A stretch of 18,247 bases of DNA, from contig CAZUSU010000019.1 in the NCBI GenBank assembly GCA_964623315.1, positions 1 to 18,247 on the forward strand. The letters run 5' to 3'. This DNA comes from CAZUSU01 sp964623315. Its GTDB lineage: Bacteria; Patescibacteriota; Patescibacteriia; Magasanikbacterales; 2-02-FULL-50-9b. Positions within the stretch are counted from its first letter, which is position 1. Every line of letters begins with the position of its first letter. Positions 5,965-16,900 of the stretch are shown one piece after another. The position numbers and the translations under genes are program-made. Below the pieces are notes generated by a model that was not told the origin of the DNA, ran no database searches, and was given only the letters and a program-made list of their open reading frames with translations.

Positions 5965-7911
5965 ATGATGCTCGCTCTTTTGTCTCCAACTCGCCCCAAT
6001 TTCCGTCCCAATTTCCGCCGCATCTTTTGCGCGGTCGGCATGGTGCTGGTCGGTTTTTTTATTTTATGGGGAGCGACACCAGACCATGCCTACGCACAGT
6101 CAGCGCTTCAGACGCTGAATCAAACCAACGAATCCGCCGGTTTTGGTAAGGCCTCACTCGGCGAAATTATCGGCCGCATCATCCGCATATTTTTTACCCT
6201 TTTAGGGATTGTCACTATTGTCATAGTGATGTATGGCGGCTATGTCTGGATGATGGCGGGTGGCGAAGAAAAAGAAGTGGAGCGTGCCAAAGGTATTTTG
6301 CGCAGTGGTGTCATCGGGCTCATTATTATTTTTAGCGCGTTTGCCATTACGGATTTCCTCATGAGTAAAATATTTGGGCAGAAGTCCGTGCTGGGTGGCG
6401 CAAAACAAAAAACAGAACAAACAGAATCCATCGGTGATTTAGGAAGTTATCCTAACACGTCGGCGCTCGGCAAAGTTATTCAGTCACATGATCCTGCGCG
6501 TGACGCCACCAAGGTGGTGCGTAATTCATTAATACAGGTTGTGTATAAATTTCCTGTTGATCCGGAAACCATTATTGACACCTCGGCGAAGAATGTTCTG
6601 TTTAAGGTAACAAAGAATGAAAAAGGCGAAGAACAAAAAATCGTGGTGGCCGGCCCCGCGCTGGTGGATAATTTTAAATTGTATGTTACCAAAGAGGGGC
6701 CGAACAGTGCGCTCAAAAGCGAACAGGTGTGGGTCACCATTGGTGGCGAAGGAACGGATTCGTCGGTCATCACCTATGACCCCATTCCATTGCTCGGTTC
6801 AACCGGCGCAGATATGCAGTACACCACAGAGCTTGGCATTGGCATACAACGACTTCAACCAAAAGGCACCGGCATTTTTAGTGGGTTTTCCGGTGGTTAT
6901 ACGTGGAAATTTACCGTTGGCACCGAGGTAGATTTAACGGCACCGCGCGTGGTGTCTATTGCGCCGTCTGCCAACAACACTTTTGACCGCAACGCAACGG
7001 TACAGATTACCTTTTCCGAGCCGATTAATTTGGCGTCAGCGGTGGGTCAATATGACGGAAAGTTTTTAAAGTTTACCAATGTCGCGATTATCCGTCCGGA
7101 TAAGTCAGTCGTGCATGGCGCGTGGCGGCCGGGCGGCGGATTTAATATTATTGAGTTTACCCCGTTATTGGAATGTGCGACTAATTCATGCGGACAAAAA
7201 ATATTTTGTTTGCCGGCAAAAGAAACCGTTGAAGTGCGCGCGCGATCCGGTGAGTTACAAGAGCCCGGTATCAGTCCGCAGATAAAAGTGCAGGTGGGGT
7301 ATCAGGGTGTCACCGATAACGCCAATAATGCATTGGATGGCGGCGGTAAAGAAGGGCAAGCGCTCTGGCAAAAGAACAACGGCAAGCCCATGGGATCGCC
7401 GACCGATGATTTTTACTTTTCATTTTCAACGACCGATGCGACCAAGACAACGGCCCCGCGCGTCATTGCCATAGAACCGTCCATTGCGGCCACAGAAAAA
7501 ACAACACCGCCCACCAGCGCCACCTCTCCGGTGAGCGTGACGTTTGACACACTCATGAAGACTAGCACCTTTACCACGGTCGAACTGCGCGCAAAAAATA
7601 TCAAAGCGCAGGCCGGCTATTGGGCGTCAGCGCAAAATGTTACGGTAAAAGATGCGGCCGGCAAAGAACAAATCGTCACTAAAATGGTTTTGAACCATGC
7701 ACCGTTTGCAAAAAAATCTTCCTATGCGCCGGTAATTCCTTCCACGGTGCAAGATATGTATCAGAACTGTTTTTTGGCGTCCGGCAGTAACAGCGCCCAG
7801 CAATTTAACTGTTCTTATGTTCAGCCGGCTAACGGACAGTTTGTCTGTTGCAATGGCGTAAGCGGCACGGAACAGTGTACACTGTTAAAGTATGGTTCGA
7901 TTGCTCCATAA
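5965..7911 (+). CDS. T4SS pilin-like two-helix domain fused to Ig-like ectodomain, 648 aa
   Basis: Predicted surface protein anchored by a VirB2/TrbC-like pilin domain. Residues 1-45 are a long signal peptide with an Arg-rich n-region and cleavage at AYA|QSA. Residues 66-138 form the pilin-like domain. Helix 1 is about 68-97 (IIRIFFTLLGIVTIVIVMYG). A charged loop AGGEEKEVERAKG follows, then helix 2 about 113-134 (GVIGLIIIFSAFAIT). The predicted topology is both ends outside and the charged loop inside. The remaining ~500 residues would be extracellular, with at least two Big_5/SbsA-like Ig domains, each opening with a TAPRV(V/I)xI motif (326, 497) and a VQITFSEPI or VSVTFDTLM strand. There are several Cys near the C-terminus (602, 616, 628-629, 638). 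It starts at ATG 5965 without a Shine-Dalgarno. Its end overlaps the giant gene by 20 bp. The role, pilus subunit or membrane-anchored adhesin, is inference. Confidence 0.85.
   Translation: MMLALLSPTRPNFRPNFRRIFCAVGMVLVGFFILWGATPDHAYAQSALQTLNQTNESAGFGKASLGEIIGRIIRIFFTLLGIVTIVIVMYGGYVWMMAGGEEKEVERAKGILRSGVIGLIIIFSAFAITDFLMSKIFGQKSVLGGAKQKTEQTESIGDLGSYPNTSALGKVIQSHDPARDATKVVRNSLIQVVYKFPVDPETIIDTSAKNVLFKVTKNEKGEEQKIVVAGPALVDNFKLYVTKEGPNSALKSEQVWVTIGGEGTDSSVITYDPIPLLGSTGADMQYTTELGIGIQRLQPKGTGIFSGFSGGYTWKFTVGTEVDLTAPRVVSIAPSANNTFDRNATVQITFSEPINLASAVGQYDGKFLKFTNVAIIRPDKSVVHGAWRPGGGFNIIEFTPLLECATNSCGQKIFCLPAKETVEVRARSGELQEPGISPQIKVQVGYQGVTDNANNALDGGGKEGQALWQKNNGKPMGSPTDDFYFSFSTTDATKTTAPRVIAIEPSIAATEKTTPPTSATSPVSVTFDTLMKTSTFTTVELRAKNIKAQAGYWASAQNVTVKDAAGKEQIVTKMVLNHAPFAKKSSYAPVIPSTVQDMYQNCFLASGSNSAQQFNCSYVQPANGQFVCCNGVSGTEQCTLLKYGSIAP
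7871..7886 (+). promoter_or_regulatory. Perfect 16-bp palindrome just before the giant gene's start codon
   Basis: AACAGTGTACACTGTT reads the same on both strands. It lies inside the end of the 648-residue gene and stops 5 nt before ATG 7892. In RNA it can form a 6-bp stem with a GUAC loop over the ribosome landing zone. In DNA it could be a binding site for a dimeric repressor. Neither role is demonstrated. Confidence 0.4.
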
Positions 7912-10900
7912 TCGTTTTGGTTTGTTTTTGTGCGTCGCTGTAATGGCGTCGTTTGTGTTTTCGTCAGTGGTTTTTGCGCAGGCGCCGGCAGGAGATAGTG
8001 CGGCGGGACAATTTGTCACTGCGGGTGACGTGGGACTTTCAGAAATTCAGCAGACGTCCGGTCTCGGTAATCAAGGGTTTGTCACCATCATCGCAAAAAT
8101 AATACGTATTATTTTGAGTTTGTTGGGCGTCATGTGTATTATTCTTGTCATTTACGCCGGTTTTGTGTGGATGACGGCAGGTGGTTCTGAAGAGGCGGTA
8201 GAAAAAGCAAAAAAAATGCTCGTAAACGGCGGAATTGGTCTGTTAATTATTTTGTCTGCTTACGCCATTACGGAATTCACCATGCGGTCTTTGATTGGTG
8301 CGACCGGCGCCAATTTAAAAACCGGCGCCGAAGTGGGGACGGCCGGTGGGTTTAGCGGCGATCTCGGTACGTCGTCGGGGTCGTCCGGTGTGTCAGGTGG
8401 TTTGGTGATGAAATCCATAGAGCCGCGCGGCACCAATACGTACGCCAATTTGCAAGTTGTTGCTATTGCGAGTGGTGCGCTGGACAGCTCTACGGTTGCC
8501 AAAAATTTTGTGGTAAAAGATGCGGCAGGTGCAGTTATTCCGGGCGAGGTAAAAGCAGAGGGGGATTCCATCGTGTTTTCGCCTTCTGCAACCTGTCCGG
8601 CGCCTCATACGACTCTCAAATGCTTTACGGCCGGTCTCACCTATACGGTGACGGTAACCGGTGGTAAAGATGGTGTTATCGGTGCAGTGTCCAAAAAACC
8701 GCTCGTCTGTTCCGCGACATCCTGTACAATGACCTTTATTGCCGGCGACAAAGTGGACACCAAGCCGCCAACAATGTCCAATATTAAACCGGCAAAAGAA
8801 AGTAAAATCGCCGTTGATGCCATTATTCCCATTGAAGCGCTCATGCGAGACGAAAACGCGCTGTTATTTGGCCGCGTAACGGTGGATAATGTTATTTTGG
8901 AAACGGTGCAAGCGCCGCAATTTAAGGGAGGCCTTGCGCAAGAATTATTATTGCAATCAAAAAAGTTCAACACACAAAATAATAAACTCAACACGGTGCA
9001 CACCATCACGCTCACGGCGCGCGATGTCGCGGGGAATCAAACGTCGGAAACATTTACGGTGACCGTGGTGCCGCAATACTGTTTTAATAACGTCAAAGAC
9101 GGCGACGAAATTGCCATAGATTGCAGTGCACCAAAAGGCGCGTGCGGGCTATGCACCAACGGCGCGTGCACAGCAAACAACGAATGTGCGAACGGCAGTA
9201 CGTGTGCCGGTGCGTCTGCAGGAAAAGTGTGTGGCAGTTCGCCCGTTATTCAATCGGTGACTCCGTATGATGGCGCGCCGGGGAATATAATTTCAATTTC
9301 CGGACAGGGTTTTGGCACTGCGGCAGGCACGGTTATATTTTTAGGCGATCCAAAAAATTCTAAAGATGATGTGACTGCGCAATTGGCGTGCGATGATGCA
9401 TCGTCATGGCAGAACACGCGCGTGACGGTAGCCATCCCTCAGGGTGCGGTGAGCGGTCCGTTATTGGTGCGTACAACGGCAGGATCTTCTGACATCACCG
9501 ACGATGCGGATGGTACGTTTCTTTCTCAATTTATCATTAATGCCACGGAGCGTCCGGGGTTGTGTTCCATTACGCCCACAACGGGCCTGTCCGGCAAAGC
9601 AGAAGTTATTGTAACGGGTAACAACGCATTTTTGTCCCAGCAGGTTGATCGGAAATTATTTTTTAACGGGTACGTAGCCACTAAAGTTGATTGGAACCAA
9701 GTTGCGCCGAATCTGGTTAAAGCAACGGTGCCGGCAATGCCGTCCGGTTATGCAGAAGTGCATGCGGTGATTAAAGGAATGAACAGCAATCCGCTGGAAT
9801 TTATCGTGACCGATACATTATCGGCGGCGGCAAGTGCCGCGACAGCGAGCGGGTTGACTTCGTCGGGAACAGGCGGTGGAACAAGTGGCGGAACAGGTGG
9901 CGGAACAAGCGGTGGAACAGTGTCTGGTAGTTCTGCCAATGCCGTGCTGTCTATTAGCACGGTTAAGCCGGTCAAAGGCGGCGCCGGACAGTTCGTAACG
10001 ATTAATGGTGTCGGTTTTGGCAACACGCCGAATAAAGTGCTGTTTGAAAAAATAAATGCGGACGGGACACTTTCTGGATTACAGGTGAACGCCGATACGA
10101 CATTGCCGGCGCAATGCGCCCAAACATTTTGGGACAACACACAGATTATCAGTAAAATTCCGGATATCGGTATTGGCGACTATGCCGTGCTCGTGTATCC
10201 GTCCGGAGTATCCAAGCCGATCACCTACAAAAAGTTTACGGTGACCGGTGATAAAGCGGGGCCGCAAATTTGTGCGATACAGCCAAGCAATGGACCGGCT
10301 GACGGTTCTTTAACGGTGACTTTCTATGGAGAAAATTTAGGAACGGTGGCAGGCAGGGGTATGTTTTCTCCGCAGATTTTTGGCGATGCACCAAAATTAT
10401 CCGGACAGTGGACGCCGAGTGCCGCAGGCGTGGTGGTTCCGGAAAAAGCGACAACCGGTAATGTACAGTTGCAGACAAGAAAGACACCAAGCACAACGCT
10501 CGCCACCGACGAGTGTTCCAAGAATCCGTCCGTGTGTAGCAACCCGCTTAATTTTATCGTTAAAGATTGTCGCGCGACACAAAATTCTTGCGGCACGGGA
10601 GTGTTATGTTGTACGGATGGTTCGTGTCAAAAGGATTGTACCGCCGCAAGCAAAAAATTGCAGGCCGCATTTGCGTGGTGTTTTTCTACGGGTGATTCAT
10701 GCGATGCAACCGTGCCTCCCACTATAAAAGAAGAATGTAATAAAACGGGAGATGTTTCAAAAAATATTCCGTCGCCGACGCCTTCCAGCGCATGGACGGG
10801 AGACGGCAACGCCTGCACCAATGCGCGGGTGATTGTCCGATTTACCGAATCTGTTGATCCGCAAACGATAACAACCACCAATGGCACCAACAGCTCGCTG

Positions 10901-13900
10901 TATATGGAAAAATGTATTGGTGAGGCCGGCGATGTGTGCGGTAAGACAGATCCCGCATTGGTCACTCTGTCCGATATTAAGGTCGTTGCGTCAGAATCCA
11001 GCAAGACGTATGCGCTTTTTGCAACGCCAAAACAGTTGGCGCCGGACAGTACGTATCGCGTATCATTAACGTCAGATATCAACGGATCTGATTCCGGTTT
11101 GCCGCTTGTTTCGCCAAAAACAAATCTTTCCAAATGTACGCCAGCGGGCAAAGCCGTTTACTGTTTTACGTTTAAGACGCAAAAAACAACTGAACCGTGT
11201 ACCGTTGATGCGGTGGGAATTACGCCATCAAGCCACACCGCCGAGCAACTCGGTGTCATTAGGAGTGGAGGCGCCGCAGATTCCACACCGGTGCAATGGA
11301 TCGCCAATCCGTTCCCGCAAGATAAATGTCAGGTGCTTGATGCCAGTATGTTTGTTTGGAAATGGAGCCCGTCAAAAAGCGGTGATGTGGGGTTAGAATA
11401 TACGCACGCCATGCAGGCGGATGCCGATGCCTCATGGTACTTTGCAAAGCAACCAACACCTGCCGGTAAGCCCATTACTTTGGCAGTAACAGAAGTGGAG
11501 TCAAAAAAATCGGCACAAGCAACGCTGACAATTAATCCGGGAGCACCCATTATTTATGAATCCTGTAGCACGGGGGGTGGGCGTTCGCCAACGCCATCAG
11601 TGCAATGGGGGGCGGCGCCGGTCTGTCCTGATGCGGTGGTCGCCGTAGAATTTAATCAGGAGGTTGCCGGCTTAGATTTTAAATTATATCCCTGTGAAGG
11701 GACCAAGGCGGGGAAAGAGTGTGAACAGGTATCTTCGGCTCCCTCAGCCGCCACGCTTGAAATTCAAAAACCGATTATTACGGAGGCGCGGTATCCGTAT
11801 TATCTACTGCCAAACGAATCATTAAAAACAAATACGTGGTACATGGCAGAAATCGGTGCCGCGACCAAAGGCGTGGGCACGTATGGCAAACCCATAAATA
11901 AAAAAACAGGATGTCGCGCCGGCGTTGCCTACTGCTTTACGTTTAAAACGGCGCTGGACAAATCAAATTGTGAAATAAAAAAAGTTGAAATTGACCCGAA
12001 CACGTATGTGGCGAAGGATGTGGGATTACAAAAAATGACCACGTATAATAAAGAAGGTGTGGCAACCGAAGCCGATCAGTTGTGGACGGCAAAACCATTT
12101 GGCGTTGATTCGTGCGTCATCATAAAAAATACCGGATCGTGGAGTTGGTACATTGATCCGGACCATAAATTATTCGCCGCAATTGATCCGGATAACAAAT
12201 TAAACGATGGATCGCCCGCGCAAACCGTTGCCGCGTATCAAGAAACAAAAGCAACTGACCCTTTACGTCTGTCGGCGGTGTCACAAAATGTTGCCGGCAC
12301 CGGTTATATTTCAATTGCGTTTCCTCAACCTACCGTTGAAAGTTACGAACCGAGTGCGTGCAACACCGGCGTGTGTAAAAATGCGCAGTTGAGTATTTCG
12401 TTTAGTACGCCGATGGCACTGCAAACACTGGCGAATGCGTTTACCATGGCTGAATGTCCATCCGCAGTGGTGGACTCTACGGGAGGATGTGTGATTTCCG
12501 AATCAGCGTACAAGACATTGCCCACGGTAAAATTAAAAGCGGAATTTGCCGCCGGAAGTTCTAAAAAAATAATTTTAACAGCGCCCAGTGGCACCATTAA
12601 ACCAAACACCACGTATCGATTGTTTATGACCGGAACGCCGCGGTCAACGGCGGGGAAAGCGTTTGTTGGTGTCAATTATCCGTCAGAAAAACCGTTCGCA
12701 TTTTCATGGAGTTTTTCCGTGGGCGCGGCTGATTGCCCCATCGGTTCTATTGCGGTGGAACCGGTGGCGCCGTTTGCACAAGCACAAGGACAGACGCAAC
12801 TGTTTAATGCGCAACCGCGTAGCGAGCCATCCAGCTGTTATCCGCAAGGGCAATCACTGTCCGCATCGTCTTACGTGTGGCAATGGGAGAGTGGCGATAG
12901 CACCGTTGCAGAGCAATCGGTTCCCACCACTGTTTCATCATCCACGTTTAAAATGGTTGGTACGGGAGCTGTGGTGGATGGATTTCAAACGGCAAAAATT
13001 TCTGCGGCGGCGGTGAGTAAAACCGGTTCGGCAGAATGGAAATTGCAGTGTAATGCAGTGGCATCGTCGTGTCCTAACGGTACATCGGTTGGCGCAGATA
13101 AGTGTTGCTATGTACCGCCAAAAGTTAACGAGGTTTACCCAAAGAATGGCGCGCAAAGTGTGTGTCGTAATACGCTCATCAAAGCGGCGGTTCGTGATTT
13201 ACTTGCGCCGGCAACCGTTAATAATAAAACGGTTCGTATTGGCGTATCGGCGAGTAATGGCGGATGTGTAACTGGCGCAATTCTTGAGGGTGGTTATTGT
13301 TACGGTTCTATTCCATTTGATGCGCAACTTATAAATGAGTCGGCAAGTTCTACCAAAAGAACCGGAACGATATTCATTAATTTAAATGCCATGCTACCGG
13401 CGCAAACGGCAGTGCGGGTACAAGTTCTTCCTACACCAGAATCAACACCGGCGGTTGACAGTTCGGTTACTACGGCGCTCGGTGTGCCGATTATCGGCGC
13501 GCAATGGGAGTTTAAGACGGCTGATACTCCTTGCGCTCTTTCCGGCGTAGAAACTTCACCAAAAAATATTTCATTTTATAAACTCGGGCAGACACAGCCC
13601 ATTCTTGCGTATGGTTTGAGCAATGTGAACGGCGCTCTTGTCCCTCTGTCGGGAATCCCCCAGCAATATGACTGGACGTGGAGTTGGCATTCCACAAAAA
13701 AAGCGGTTGCTACGTTTCAATCAGCATCAAAGTCCGAGATGACAACGAGTATGACGGGCGGCGTCAACGGTACTTCAGCTATTTCTGGTGTTGCAACGAT
13801 TTCCGCAGATAAATATTTTACGCCATCAACAACAGGTAAGACCGTTGTCGGTACCACGATGGTTTCGGCAATGCTTTGTGATGCGCCATGGGAAAGCTCA

Positions 13901-16900
13901 CCCCCCTCGGTGATTAGTGATGCGTTGAGCAGTCAGAATATTTCATTCTGGTATTGCAAGAAAAATGGGTCCACGATTCTGCCGCACCTGACGCCGATTA
14001 AAGATAATATTGCCGACCTTTCCGCGTCCGATCAATATACCGTGTTGTCCGCATTTCATTTGGCGGACACCGTTAATGGCGGAGCAATCGGTATGCGTAT
14101 TGAAAAAAATCTTAAGCATTATTCTCCGGAAGAATGGTTTTATCAGAAAGAATTTAAGGGTACTCCGCAAAAAGTTACCGTCGGCGACATGCCGGCTGTG
14201 CGCGTCGGGAATACGGTGTATATTTCTTATGGGAACAAAATTGCAAATGGCGATCAGTACACCAACATGCTCGTGATAAGTTTATCGTCCGGTGCGCCGC
14301 CGGCGCTTGCCGCTATTTTTGATCAGATCATTCAGCAGATTACCTTTTCAACCAATCTGACGGATGTTGGTTTATGCGGCGTTGGAAAACAAACAACGGA
14401 CGTTGCGTGTACGAGCGATCTTGAATGTCCGACCGACCTAAAAACGTTCTTACAAAATAAGCAGGCACAGGCAGAGGCGGAAGTTGTCGCCTCAGCCGCG
14501 GCAAAAAAAGTCACCTCCACAGATAAAAACGTGTTGTCATGCACCAATGGTTTATGTGTGCAGAATGGCAACCGCATCACACCGGACATTTCATGTGACA
14601 CGAGGGAAGAATGTATAAAAAAAATTCCCGAAGCCAACGCAAAATTCAGCTGTGAATCCTCACGATGTTTTTATGACGGGTCGTTTACCGGTACGGAATG
14701 TAATGACGTCGCTGATTGCGTCATTCCATTCACGCAACAAATACCCAAAACCGACACGCGCACTTGCGATGAGTACCGGTGTGTGATAGAGGGAAAAAAA
14801 TATTTTGATTTAGAGTGTTGGAACGAAACAATATGTTATGATTATGATATAACGCAGTTGCCGGCGCCACCACCGGCACCGCCGCCACCCTCGTTGGACG
14901 GTCCGGCGTATTGCAAATTTGATCGGTCAAAATTTTTACGCGATACCGAGCGCGTATTACACGTAGCCACTTTTGTGCGCTCGCTGGATAAAGCGAAAGC
15001 ATTTGCCGGCAAATATCCGATTGTGGCACAGGGGACGTTTGTGCCCGGACTTGTTTCAAGCAAGTGGTCCGGATGGAATTCGTTTATGCAACAACTGGGC
15101 ATCGGTTTATCCGTTGATCCTCTAAACAACTATAGTTCCTGTGGCGAAGGATATGACCCGCAGACGTGCTGGAACGCAACCACAAAATTGTATCGGTGTG
15201 CCGCACAGTCACAGGTCTATCACTATAAAACGGTGGCCAGCGGCGCAGGGTATGAATTGGGCGTGACGTTTGAACAGCCGTCAAATATGACTGCTGAGTG
15301 GCGCGGTGATATTCAGACCGTATTGTCCGGTGCAGTAAAAAAAATTAACACGGCAATGTGTTCCGGCACCCCGTATACGCCGACCGCCGTGTGTGGTGAT
15401 GGTGCCGTTGCCGCAACGGAAGAGTGTGATCCGCCCGGTTTATCCGCAACCATTAAAAGTACGGATTTTGCCGTATATCCCTATGGCGCGTATACGGCAA
15501 CGTGCGGTGCCTCATGTTTGTGGACGGATAAAAAACCGGTAGACCAATGTGGTGACGGCGTGGTGCAAAAACCGCCAGAATTATGCGACGAAGGTTCAAA
15601 ATACAACGGGTTATATAACCATTGCGCAAAAGATTGTGGTGTGGCAAGTAATAAATCTTTTGGTGATTTGGGCGCATGCGGAAATGGAAAGATAGAAAAG
15701 AACGAGGTGTGTGATGTGGCGTCGCCCTTCGGGAAATTTTATAAATTTGCCGTACACCCCACGGAAGGCCCTTGGTTTGTTCAGTGTGTAAAAGGCGCGG
15801 CGCCAAAAGATTTAAAACAGGCGTTTGTGAATACGGCAAAACCAAATGCACCGCTTGCATTTTATGAGAATGTGCCGGCCAAATTGGGTGAAGCATCATG
15901 GCAAAAAGAATCAAAGTTGGTACAGGATTTTTGTTCCGGCTCCTTAAACGCGTATGGGTATTGTGCCAAACGTCACGAAATCTCGTGCGCATCAAATTCT
16001 GATTGTATTGATGGTGATGTTTGCGATTTTAAAGTAATTGGTTCATTTTACGCCCTCGTCCAAAAAGATTCTTGTAACTGGGATTGCAAAGGAACGGGCC
16101 CCTATTGCGGAGATAAATTTGTGAGTACCGATTTTGGCGAGCAATGCGATGGTGACCAAACGGCAACGGAGAATGGGGTAGCGTGTAAAAAAGCGTGCAC
16201 TGCGGCGTGCGCGTGGGCGAGCGTGGCAACGAACGGACAACCTGTGTGCACGCCAATTCAAACGGCAGTGAGCGGTCCGCCTGCGCCGCCGCCCGGTTGT
16301 GGGGACGGTGTGGTAACGGCGGCAACAGGCGAAGAATGTGACGCCGGACTTGATTGCACCCCGCTCACCAATGATAAACCGTGCAAAGTTGGCGGATTAA
16401 ATGGTGTGGCGTGTACACCAACCTATGGCACCAATAGTTGCCAATACTGCTCTACCGCGTGTAAAAAAGCGTTTATTTCCGGCGGCGCGTGCGGCGATGG
16501 TGTGCGTAATGGTGCCGAGGTGTGTGATGGCAAGGATTTGAGTGGGTTCTGTGTTCCGACGACATTTCAATACAGCACATACGCGTGCAAAAAAGATTGC
16601 TCCGGCGTGCAGGTCGCGACGCAAATGGTGAAGGATCAGATAGTTGTTGCGCTCAGTCCAACAGATTATAAATGGTGGGCGGCAAAAGTTATTTCACCGG
16701 AAACCGCCGGAGATAAACTCTCTGTGGAATTTTTAAACAACAATACCTCAGCAACGGTACCTTTGTGGGACGTGGCACTGCGCGGTTCCGAAGTACCAAA
16801 AAAAGATGGCATTGAGCCGTTTCCCGTTGGAACGGCCATATTGGGGAAATGGCAGAATAAGGATCAGTGGTACGTGGGCGCCATAACCGCGGCAAGCGGT

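Noticed and set aside
5945..5965. CATAAT (5945-5950) as a -10 box for the 648-residue gene
   Set aside because: No -35-like hexamer lies at 16-18 bp and no TGN extension is present. A single AT-rich hexamer is not enough, so co-transcription with yqeY remains equally likely.
15453..15995. 180-codon open frame on the - strand
   Set aside because: It lies entirely within the giant + strand gene, reads as His/Arg/Pro-rich low-plausibility protein and has no promoter or ribosome site. It is an antisense shadow.
10811..16600. CRISPR array or DNA-level direct repeats in the giant gene
   Set aside because: The periodicity exists at protein level in diverged copies. Apart from the 12-bp linker repeat no conserved DNA repeat with regular spacers is visible.
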